In this document: piece by piece, positions 38,101 through 50,100 of the stretch | Layout of the letters: every line of letters starts with the position of its first letter | Position numbering within the stretch: position 1 is the first letter of the stretch | From: Pisaster brevispinus | Lineage: Eukaryota > Echinodermata > Asteroidea > Forcipulatida > Asteriidae | NCBI GenBank assembly: GCA_023634235.1 | Contig: JAMKCF010000001.1 | Coordinates: forward strand, 10,984,258 to 11,048,257 | DNA: 64,000 nucleotides | Reading direction: 5' to 3' | Made by a program: the position numbers and the translations under genes | The notes under the pieces: model-generated | Seen by the model: only the letters and a program-made list of their open reading frames with translations | The model's database searches: none | Told to the model about the DNA's origin: nothing

Positions 38101-41100
38101 TTGGTGTCCTCTAAAACACTCTAAAAATGCAATTCTCAACAGTTTAGTAAATTCTAAACATAACCACATAAAATTCCACATCTATGAATACAAATCCACT
38201 ACAATTGGATTCTAAGCGTGATGCCTTATACCTTGTCTTTGTAACTGGAAGGGTCAAACAGGTCACCAATTTGACCCGTAGCCATGACGTAGACTTGACC
38301 TGCACAACAGATGCTGATGACCGTTTCACCACCCACTTCGGTTAATTCAGCGAATTTGGGTTGCATAATTGAATTTCGTTCGCACTTGACGAGGTGGAAT
38401 CTAAAAAATAGGACAATTTAGAGCGAAACTATTATAAAAATCTTTGTTTTTGGAAAAGTTTTCCACAGTTTGATGGGGTATTTTGAGGAGCTCAATTTTT
38501 AAAACAAAACTACATATTCTTGGGTATTGCAAGTGCCTCAGTGGATTTTGGGAAACTCAGCAGAATTTGGGGCTAACATAGCCATAAAGGGGCAGTACTA
38601 AGACAAGACAGCGTTATTTAACCTGGATAAAAAGGTTTTTACATTACCAACGATGAACAAAACATCACTGATCATCAGTGAAGCTGAATGGTTGTTCTTT
38701 TGGTTGAAAATAAGTCACCTAAAACTAGTTGTCACTACTTAGTCTGATTGGGGGATATTTTTTGAGCCCCGCAGACTGGACCTTAAAGATAATTTCTACT
38801 ACATGTACAATTTCTAAGATTGTTAGATCTTCATCATATTGGTGGTTCACCGACGTTGAACAGCCCACTTTATAATTTAATCTTTATTTAACTTCAATTC
38901 ATACACTGAAGTACTTCTAAAGCACTAAGTTTGTGCAACTTTTAGTCGGGATTGTTTACCCTGAACTTCATGCAAAGAGAGCTTGACCATTTATCAAAAG
39001 TGTTTTGTTTCATTGGTAATTGTTCATCAAAATTAACTTTCTTTTAGTAGAAAAAATTTAACATCGCACTCACTTTTTTACAATTATTTTAAGTAAATCT
39101 GTTATAGTGCTAATTCAAAATAAAGAGTATAATTTGGTTTTATTTTATAAGTATTGTTTGGGTTTTTTTGACAAATGTGACCGGCTCTGCAAAAAAGGCC
39201 CTCATGTCGCAAAAAATCATTTTGGAGTTAACTTCATGGATGGAAAGGTCTATCTCTCAGCTTTAATTTGGTGTGTTTTAGAAGTCTGTAGCATTTTGCA
39301 ATCCAGACTTATACTCTAATTTGCTTACAAATAATTGCAATTTTTGTCAAAATAGGTTATGGAGAAACAGCCTTCTAAACTTTACAGAATGATAGAGGGC
39401 GCTTCGCTATGGTATGACATATTAAACCAGTGCTCCGGGAAAAATCTATAAATTCTTCTAAAATATCTCCTCCATCTCCATCATCAACCTTAATTGTGAG
39501 TATATTCTAAGCCGCCGATATTTCAACACCAGTTAAATCACGATACATTCACCATGCCGCCCAGAAAAGCGAAAAATTTGTCAGTTTCTACAGCTTCAAA
39601 TGAGCCCAACCTCGCGCCACTTGAGTCAGGTGACCAACCAAGCTCACTCACCACGTCATCGGACATCGCTAGCCTGCGACAGGAGGTTCGACTGATGGCG
39701 GCGGATCTGAACAAAAAACTCGACACCGTCATCTCAAATCAACATAACCTCATACACAGAATCGAAACACTAGAAACCAAACAGATGGAGACGGAGGAGG
39801 CATTGCAGTTCACATCACAGTCAGTCGAAGAGATCCAGGACAAAAATAAGACCATGTCTGCTGGGGTCTCCGATTTGTCAACACAACTCAATACAGCGCT
39901 GAACAAGATCAAACAGCTTGAGGAGGCTACCCTAAACCTGGAACGTCACTCCCGAAGCTTTAACCTCAGGTTCGGTGGGATTCCAGAGACTCATTCAGAA
40001 CCCTCCACACTTTCCTACGACAAGGTCAAGAAGATCCTGGCCGAGCGGTACAATTTGCCGGACATTGAGATCGAGGATGCCCATCGAACTGGCAGAGCTC
40101 CCAAGTCAGCATCGGACAAACCCCGCCATATTATCGCCAGATTTTTGTATCGCTCTGATCGCTATGAGATCCTGAGAGGTGCCAAGGAGGCTCTTACCAA
40201 TACAGGGTTATTCATCTTACCCAACTTACCTGCTTCTGACGTTGCAAAGAAAAGATCACTACGACAAGTCATGAAGCGAGCATATGATTCTGGACAACAC
40301 CCCATCTTTCGCAACGGTGAGCTGTATATCCAGGGTAGGAAGTACACAGCCCCTCAGGCCAGCTAAGTTCACCTAAACTGCGTCCTAAAATGACTGACTA
40401 CATCACGATAACTTCATTGTTCTCCCTGGTTCACATTCATCAATCCCCTCTCAATAATCACATAGTCTCATATTTTGTATAGCTTTAAACTTAAGTTTGT
40501 TTTTGCTTTATTTTTGTAACGGCAGTTTTAATGTTTTTGTACCTTGTATACATACGGGCTTGTTTAATATCACCCTGGCTACTGACAACAGCATTCCTGA
40601 CTCTGATCATGCTACACCTGAGTAATTTACTTCTATGGGCTGGTCAATTTGCATTAATTACAGAGTCTTTAAGGTTTTGCTATTCACTGTTAGTCTGTAC
40701 TGATCATGGCTGGTACTTATAATGATTTTGTGATGGATATTGATGATGATGATATTGATGCTAGCTCTCATTTTTATTTATCCAATAATTCTCAGTATTT
40801 CCCGATCCAGTTAACAACGATTTTGTTTCTTTGTTACATGTTAATATCAGAACCTTACAGAAAAATTTTGATAAACTTGAAGTCTTTTTACAGTCGATTA
40901 ATCATAACTTTTCAATCATTGCGCTGTCTGAAACCTGGCTTAAAAGTGATCTCCATAGTTATTTTTTCTTGCCTGGATATGAGCTCATTGTGAACAATAG
41001 AAAGGGTAACAAGGCTGGAGGTGGAGTCGCTCTTTATGTTTCCAGGGATTTGGATGTCAGCCTCAGGGAAGACCTAAACTTCTCAGACGACACTCTTGAA

Positions 41101-44100
41101 TCACTATTTGTCGAAATAACTGTCCCTAAATCCAAAAACATTGTTACAGGTGTTGTATATAAAGCTCCCTCTGTTGTTCACAGTGAGTTCATGGCCTCTT
41201 TTCAAGTAATATGCTCCCGCATAGCCTGCGGTAGCAAACCTTGTGTTATTTCTGGTGACTTTAATATTAATTTACTCAACTATGCTAATCCTTGTTCTCA
41301 AACATTTATCGATTTACTTACATCTCATTCATTCCTTCCTCTAATTGATAAACCAACACGTATTACCGATATTTCTGCTACACTTATTGATAATCTTTGG
41401 TCAAATATTTTACCCCCTCCCGAATCCGGTATTGTAATCTCCGATATCTCCGATCATTTGCCTGTCTTTACGTTCATACAATCCCCCAAATCTAACACTG
41501 AATCTAGCCGCAATAACAAAGTCTCCTTCACTCGTGATTTTGCTAATGTTAATCTTCAACATTTTATTGATAATTTGCATTCGTTTGATGGGACAGATGT
41601 ATTCTGTTGTAACAACCCCGATTTAGCTTATAATACATTCATGGATAATTTCAATTATCTGTATGAAAACAATATTCCTTTAGTTCGACATAACCATAAA
41701 GCCAAAACACGCCACAGTTCGAAAACCCCTTGGATTACTCATTCCCTCCTTAAATCCGTCAGTAAGAAAAATTAACTATATCGTTAATATTTGGCCAACC
41801 CTACCATTGCTCAAAAAACCAAGTACACTAAGTATAAAAATATCCTCACTAATCTATTACGTTCATCCAAAAAAAAATATTATGCTCGCCAGTTTGAACA
41901 GGAAAAAAATAATATTCGTAATACTTGGAAAGTTATTAATTCCGTTTTGAATAACAAAAAACCCTCTCGAAGTATTAGCAGTATTATTCTTGATGGCAAA
42001 GTAGTTAATAATATTGAACATATAGCTAGCTATTTTAATGATTACTTTATCAACATAGGTCCTAATCTTGCCAGCAACATTCAACCCATTCAACCACCTG
42101 TTAATTTTACTGACTACCTTTCCAATTCTCATACAAATTCACTCCTTTTTTCACCAGTTAATGAATATGAGATTGTGAATATTGTTAAAGATTTACAAAA
42201 CAAAACGAGCTCTGGCCATGACACAATCAACATTTCTATTGTTAAAAAGTCAATTTCATCCATATGTAAACCTCTTGCTCATAATATCAACACATCCTTC
42301 ACGACGGGCATTGTTCCATCCCAATTGAAAATAGCCAAAGTCATCCCTGTTTTCAAAAAGGGTGATCCTAATTGTATTGAGAATTATAGAACTATCTCCA
42401 TCCTGTCCTGTTTTTCTAAGATTTTTGAAAAATGTGTTTACGCCCGTACAATTAAATTTCTTGATAAACATAACTTTTTGACTAAATCACAATTTGGTTT
42501 TCGTAGTAAACATTCAACCACTCATGCACTCCTTGATTTTATTGATAAAGTTTCTGTTGCAATTGATGACTCGAAACACACTATAGGAATATTTCTTGAC
42601 CTTTCTAAGGCATTTGATACTATTGACCACCAAATATTATTGCATAAACTGTTATGGTATAAGAAGAATTCCTCTTGAATGGTTTAGGAGCTATCTTTCG
42701 AATAGATCACAGTATGTATCAATTAATGGTATAAATTCAAGTTCTGGTATTCTTACCCATGGCGTACCTCAGGGATCCATCCTTGGGCCATTGCTTTTTC
42801 TATTATATATTAATGACTTTACAAATTATTGTTCTAGAGTGCTATCATTTATATTGTTTGCAGAGGACTCCAATTTACTTTTTTCACATTGTGATATCAA
42901 TCACCTTGTGCACACAGTTAACAAGGAGCTAAAGTCTGCTGCGAATTGGTTCACCATCAACGGGCTATCCCTTAATACTGCCAAATCTAACTATATGTTA
43001 TTTAGTAAAACTGCTAGTGAACTTCCATGCGAAGTCAAGATTAACAATTCCATTATTAAACAAACTTACTGCTGTAAATTTTTGGGAGTATTTATTGATT
43101 GCGGGCTTACATGGAAAAGTCATATCGATCATGTTTGTAAAATTATTGCTCGGAATATTGGTGTTATTAATAAGATTAAGCATTTCTTTCCCGGACCCGT
43201 TCTTGCTTCTCTGTACAATACCTTGGTTGTTTCTTACATTAATTACGGGATAATAATCACTTGGGGAGGTGCCGCTGACAAATATCTAAACAGACTTCTC
43301 CTCTTGCAGAAACGGGCCCTTTGAATATTGAACTTCTCAGATTTTAATGCACATACAGATCCCCTTTTCCTTAAACATAAAACTTTAAAACTCAATGATA
43401 TTTATCATTATCAGCTTGGATCCCTCATGTACTGTGTTACCAATAACAATATACCTTCCTCCATTAAAAGTATTTTTTCTCGGAATCTTGAAATCCATTC
43501 TCACTTTACTCGTCAAGCCTCTAAGTTTCACGTTCCATACACACGAACTTCTCTTGCCCATAAAACGGTTAAACACGAGGGACCAATGCTTTGGAATTCA
43601 TTTTCCGATAAACTTAAATCCTCTAAAAACATTTCGATCTTTAAACGTAATTACAAATCTATTATGTTAGAAGCTTATGGCTAAGTCTCTGTTATGCAAT
43701 TGTTAATTAGCTGGCCTTTATTGTATATAGCCCATGCCCATAGGTACTTGTCTGTTTTCATTTATTCACAGAATCTGTCAGTTTAACTTAGCTTTTGTAA
43801 GCAATATGTGCATTAAGTCCTTTTGGTATTTTTGGCCCCCAATCCGTGCCATCTCTTTTATCTATCTTTCTGTAGGCTTAATGCACGTGTTGCCGTGTAT
43901 ATGTATATAGGGACCATTGCTTACAAGCTTTGCTTCTTAATGGTTCCCTCTGCAGTATCACTTGTTTGTTAATTGCATCTTTGTTACTCATGTACTTATG
44001 TATTTATGTTACTTTGTATGATTAACTTTTGTGTATTAATACTGTGGAAATAAATAAACCTAAACCTAAACCAGTGTATTTTAAAGTATTTTAATACCAA

Positions 44101-47100
44101 GTTCTTGTGAAAGTCCCTAGCAACGAGTACGTTCCCGTTGGACTATTTGTCTGAAAATTTCACCAAGTGTTTGTTATAGTACAGGTCAATATGTATTCCA
44201 GCTGGATTTTTGTGCCAAAATGGATTTTATTGGCTAACTTTGTCAATTTTGGGGTGCTGATTTCAAAAAAGTTAGGTACCATTTTTTTAAATGGCGTCTT
44301 CAGCCGCCATTTTGAATTTCAAAATGGCCGCCATTTTAATTATATTTTGGCCAATATCTCAACTTATGAGCAATGTAGAAGAGTTAAAATGGTGGCAATA
44401 CCCATGTTTATGATACCAGGGATAACATTAAAACCATTGCCTTAACTATAACTAACATGGTTTGGCCGCCATCTTGAATTTTAAAATGGCCGCCATTTTT
44501 AATACAAATTGCGTATATCTCAACTTGTGAGCAACGTAGAAAAGTAAAAATGGTGGCAATACCCATGTTTGTGACAGCAAGGATTCCATTAAAACCATTT
44601 GTTTACCTGTAGCTTATTTAGTTCGACCGCCATCTAGAATTAAAAATGGCTGCCATGTTCAATACACTTGTTGTTATTGTATCTCAGCATGTGGGTAACA
44701 AAGAAACCTAAAAACTGTAGTAAGGCCCGTGTTTACATAAATTGCAGCCTATCCATCAAACATTTCATTGTTACCTTGGATTACATCCAGATTATTTCAG
44801 AAAGGGCCATTCCAGGTCAACATTGGGCCTACCTGGCTTCTAGTTACCCAGAACCTAGTCAAATATTGTTTTCGTGATTTGTCACACCGCAATATGTTGT
44901 GTTACTACAGTCACTACATTTACAAAGTGATGTCCATGGCAAGTTCAATTATTTTGGCAGAAGCAACATGGTACATTTGCCGCGACATCCACATTTGGCA
45001 AGATCAACAACTGCCTGGAATGCAGGTAGTTCAAGACATTTCCTGCCAGAAATTGTCCCATCTGATATTTTCTCCCATCCATCGTCAGTAAGCATGGGGT
45101 ATTTGCAATTGCAGCTACTTGTGATATAAAATTCACTCTTTGAATGTGTGGTTTCAGTGCACCAAGAGTTGCTGGCAGTTTGTCAACTTCAAGATTTTTG
45201 GATTTGAACAATTCCCATCTCCGGATGCCTGACGCAGTGCCCAGCAAGGCTTAAACGTCTTGACTTGATCTTGTCTTGTGTTCCTTGAGTGCCTGTCTCA
45301 GAGCGTAATCGAGATTGATGATGAACAGGAAAGGTCCCAGTGTGTCCCCTTGAAGGACTCCAGCGAGGGGTGACAACTTTGGCAATGGTTCCGGTGTAAG
45401 TAGCCTCAATTGCTTTGAGAAGTCGAGGGGAGACTCCATATGCCTTCAAGATCTTGATCATATTGCCTTGATGGATAGAGTCGAAGGCCTTCTTGAAGTC
45501 GATGAAAGACAGTACAGCAGGTAGATTGTTCCTTTTGACCTCTATGATTCTTCGTAGGGCCAGGATCTGTGTAACCGTAGACCTCTTCTCCCTGAAGCCA
45601 TTTTGGTTAAACCTTAGCTTGGGATCTTTGGCCGTCCTTATACGGTTGAGAATCAGGCGGTTATAGATCTTGGCTAGGGTACATGTTAGGCTAATCCCAC
45701 GGTAGTTGTTGGTTTCCCTTAGGTTGCAGAATTTGGGGACTTGGATGATGTTGGATAAGGACCGTTGGGCAGGTTTGTCATTCATCATTAGTGCTGTGTT
45801 GCAAAACTTGAAAATGGTGTCATCGAGCTTGCAGTTTTTGAGCACCTCTGGAGGTGTGCCATCCGGACTGGCACTCTTCCCTAGCTTGAGAGATGTCTCT
45901 ACCTTCCTGAGCTCCTCCCTTTTGAAGGGTCCATCATCTATTTAGATATATAATAGGACATCATGTATGTTTTCATCCTTCTCGGTGGCTGTTGGGGGGT
46001 CGCCAAGCAGGTTCTTGAAGTGCTTAAACCAAGTCTTTACCCGTTCTTCAGGTGTAGGACAGCTGATTTGACTCTCCTTGGTCTTCTTCCTGTCACCTAT
46101 CTCATTCACGATCTTCCACGCGTCTTCATGTCGCATCCCATCGCTTGCTGCCTCTACCTCACTGATCTTGCGCTCTAGCTCCTCCTCCCTAAGTCTGTTG
46201 TACATCTCAAAGAGTCAAGCCGTGGACTGCCTTAAGGCTGTCTTTGGACTCCTGGTATATTTCTCCTGGATGTATTTCTCGCGCCTTCCTTCAACTTCTT
46301 TCCGTGCTTTAATAACATCAGGGTGGTCGGAGTGGCAACTCTTCTTTATACGCTTCACTTTGGATAAACTCTTCATTGCTTTAGAGTTGGCCTCGATGAA
46401 GTGCTGGTAACGTACGGTTGCGCTCACTCTCCTCCTTGCTTTATTCCCCACGTCCTCCTTTTCACTCTTTTCTTCCTCTCCTTCCTCTTCCTTCCCCAGT
46501 GCATGGAAGCGGTTGACCACCTCCACCATGTACTGGTCCTGTAGTTCAGGCTGGGAAGAAAAGTACTTCCAGTCAATCTTCTCTTTGGGGCTGGTTTTCT
46601 TTCATTGTCTCAAGCAAGCTAAGCCTCACTCGCATAGACACTACTCGATGATGTAGTCGATCTGGCGCTTGGCTTCTGTAGCCCTCTCTTGGAATGTCCA
46701 GAGTTTTCCTCGTTATTTCTGAAATTGGGTGTTGGCTGCTTGTAGAAGATTGACTAGGTTTTGACCATTTCTGTTCCTCAGTGTGGTAGGTACAGCGGAT
46801 GTCTTCTGGGCCGAGACGGGCGTTGAAATTGCCAAGTACGGCCAGAAAGTTGTGAAGTGGTACATGTACCTGTCCAATCATTGCTCGGAGGTCCCTGTAA
46901 AGCTGCTCAACTTCAGCTTCATCGCTGCTATTGTGTGGTGAGAAGACCACTATAACAGTGGTGATACCATCAAACTCTGCAACAAGAATAACGTGGGCTG
47001 ACAGAGTTGACACTCTGCAGAGCACTTCTCGCTCTCCTACTCAGCAGCAATCCTACTCCTCCCTCACCCTCGGGTGCCTCCCTGAGCGAACTTGGTAGTT

Positions 47101-50100
47101 GGCTCTGTCCAGGCAGATGAAGTAATGAAACCCCCTCCACCTCTTTGAACCTGACCTCCTCAAATTCCTGGACATGACTATGTTCCTGGATCCCCAGAAT
47201 GTCAATTCCGCAGTTCCGACTTCGTCCCGCCAGTTCCTCACACCTTGATTCTTCTCTGATGGTGAAAGCGTTGAACGTTGACAGTATTACCAACTTCTTG
47301 CCTTTAAGAAGGGGCGCAGTGGCCTTGACGCTGTAGTCAGATGGATCCCTCCCCGCAGGGTTTAAGGACCCGTCGTCATAATGCCCCGAAGGGCCAGGAT
47401 TTTGGTCAGCTGCTGATCTCCTGCAGACTCCCGCTGCTGGAAGCTGTATAGGATTTGATGGTGTGTGTAATCTTGCTTTACAATGCTGTACAACCTGGGG
47501 GTGCCATACCCCAGGCCGACTCGACTGTTGGGGTGTTAACCCTTTTCCGCCCATCGTTTCACCCCCACCAGATGGTATGAGATGTCCTTAGATGCGAGTC
47601 ACGCCTAACCAGTTCTACAACATGGCCGCAGGAGCAGATGCTTAGGATGCTCAGCTGTAGTCTATACCTCAAAAGGCGATGGTAGACATCGCGAAAGCAG
47701 AACTGCTCTTTCTTTGAACCAAATGGGGGTTTGAAATCAGAGTTTTCCTTCTCCTAGGTGGGCTGCCAACCGAGGCTGCGAGCCCCACCAACCCGAGTTT
47801 GAAATCAGAGTTAATGTCCCTTAGGTGGACTACCTCCCATGGTTAACGAGCTCCACCTGCCCAGAGCAATATGGTTTTAAGGCGAGAGAAACTCGCCTGC
47901 ACACCTTTGCCCTCAGTTCTAACAGTGATCGGCACGTGAAGCCGGGCAGTAGGAGTTTGAATTAGGAGAGGCTGTTTGAGATGTTGATCATAAGGGACAT
48001 TTCATGGATAAGGTGTCTCAATCCTCCTCACCACCTGCATCGTCCTAAGACCTTTAGATTCCCCAATATTGATCTGAATTAGCCCTTTCTGAGACAATAA
48101 GGATGTACTAAGCTGATAATCCAAGGTACAATGACATTTTTGATGGATAGGCTGCAATTTATGTAAACACAGGCCTTACCACAATTTTTAGGCTTCATCA
48201 TGCTGAGATATATTAACAAGTGTATTGAACATGATAGCCAGTTTTAATTCTAGATGGTTTTAATGGAATCCTTGCTGTCACAAATATGGGTATTGCCACC
48301 ATTTTTACTTTTCTACGTTGCTCACAAGTTGTGATATACGCAAAAGTGTATTAAATATGGCGGCCATTTTGAAATTCAAGAGGGCGGCCAAACCATGTTA
48401 GTTACAATTAAGGCAATGGTTTTCATGGAATCCCTGGTATCATAAACATGGGTATTGCCACCATTTTAACTCTTCTACATTGCTCACAAGTTGAGATATT
48501 GGCCAAAATATAATTAAAATGGCGGCCATTTTGAAATTCAAAATGGCGGCTGAAGACGCCATTTAACAAAATGGTACCTAACTTTTTTGAAATCAGCACC
48601 CCAAAATTGACAAAGTTAGCCAATAAAATCCATTTTGGCACAAAAATCCAGCTGGGTCAAAATATCTAACATATGGAACTGTACTATTATGACTTTTAAA
48701 GTACAAAATATTTTGCATTTCATTTAATGCACTATTTTGCTATTTTTAAAAATTAATTTGCATACTGTGCTATTATCATTTTTGGCAAATTTTAAAATAA
48801 CAAACACACACTCGAGAAATATTTTAAAGAGTTTAGACCTTTTTTGGTGAATTTAGCTTTTCTTAAAAATAAACAAAAGAAACACTGGCTATATAAACCC
48901 TATGAATTAAACTAATGTATTTTTTGCGTGAAAACAAGAGCTTTTGGAGAAAAAAATAAAAACATTTTTATTGTTTATTTTTTTTTAACTATCAGCTTGA
49001 CTTGTTTAATTAAACTCTAAAAGCAGCTCGCTTTTCAGGACTAAAACTATTTACAAATGGCACAGTCAACATGGTTTGCCTTCTACTAAGATCGCACTAG
49101 AGTTAATTAATCAATTTTGAAATAATCTCTGGGTTAACATTTTGCTGTCAGTGTCGATCTTTTCATTATCTCCTGCTGCAAATGGCGATGTGGAATCAGA
49201 TTCCGAATCGGTTTCTGATTCAACATCGTCATTTTTACATCGGAAGTTAACAAAGTAATCTTCCATTCCACGAAACCAATCGTGTCTCTCTCCTCACGGA
49301 GATCATTCAAAGCTTCAGCCAGACACTGATCCTTCGAACCCATACTTAAGCAAATAATTAACAAAACAATATAAAAAACCTGTTGCTTAAAACAAGATAT
49401 GTTGGCTAAAATAGTAAATAATTATGAAAACATTTACGCTCGGAGAAAGACAAGTCAGTTGAGTTGGACAGAATTGACAGGTATTGCGCTGTTTTCGCGA
49501 GGCACGCACTCTATAAACAGTCACGTGGCAGTCACCTGACAATGAATAAACAACCAATCCCATTCACAGCGCATGCGCGCGCTCGACCGTGCGCCCATTG
49601 TCCAATCGTTGCACTACACTGTATACACGTGACCGAAAAGATCCACGCTCCTAGTAACAAGCGCCCTTTTGTATACGTGTCAGAAATTAACCTGCCTTGC
49701 TTTTGCATTTGACCGTTAACCTTTTCTATGTTTCTTGACCTCGTAATCTACAAAGGCGAACGTTTTCAAAAAGAAGGGAAGCTTGACACTCGAGTAGCAA
49801 TGAAAAAAACGGACACGTTCCAACATCTTGCTCGAGATTCTGCACACCTCGAGTCTGTATTTGGCGGCGTCATTAAGGGTGGAACGACGAGATACAAACG
49901 CATATGCACACACACACAAGATTTTGAGAGTAAGGTCAATTTCTTTAAAGAAAAACTTATAGAACGTGGATACAACACAGAAGAATTGACCCGCTTCAGG
50001 AAATCTAACAGTGACCATATGAATTCAATATTGAGTGCACCACCTAACATCGAGAAAGAAACGAATCCGCCTCTTGTTTTTACTTTGCCTTTCTTCCCAC

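Larger units (their letters stand above)
39500..44070 (+). mobile_element. Near full-length two-ORF LINE with (aaacct)n tail
   Basis: Intact ORF1 (39554-40366), then ORF2 with endonuclease and RT (40706-43684), then about 350 bases of 3' UTR and a tail 'aaataaataaacctaaacct' ending near 44070. It lies antisense in the 20-kb HECT-like intron. Exact 5' start is uncertain. It is related in layout to the remnant at 61775-63670. Confidence 0.75.
44198..48655. mobile_element. Foldback-type element: about 0.6-kb inverted arms with a LINE in the loop
   Basis: ccagctggatttttgtgcca at 44198 is matched in reverse by tggcacaaaaatccagctgg ending at 48655. The similarity runs inward to gaaagggc at about 44808 and gccctttc at about 48082. 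Each arm has internal tandem units (about 150-170 bp) built on 'aaaatggcggccatttt', 'tctcaacttgtgagcaa' and 'atggtggcaatacccatg'. The loop holds a transposase-type fragment (44940-45247) and a LINE (45189-47990). Confidence 0.72.

Noticed and set aside
38144..38332. 62-codon minus ORF starting [10 protein letters not shown]
   Set aside because: Shadow of the spliced exon 38232-38400 in another frame.
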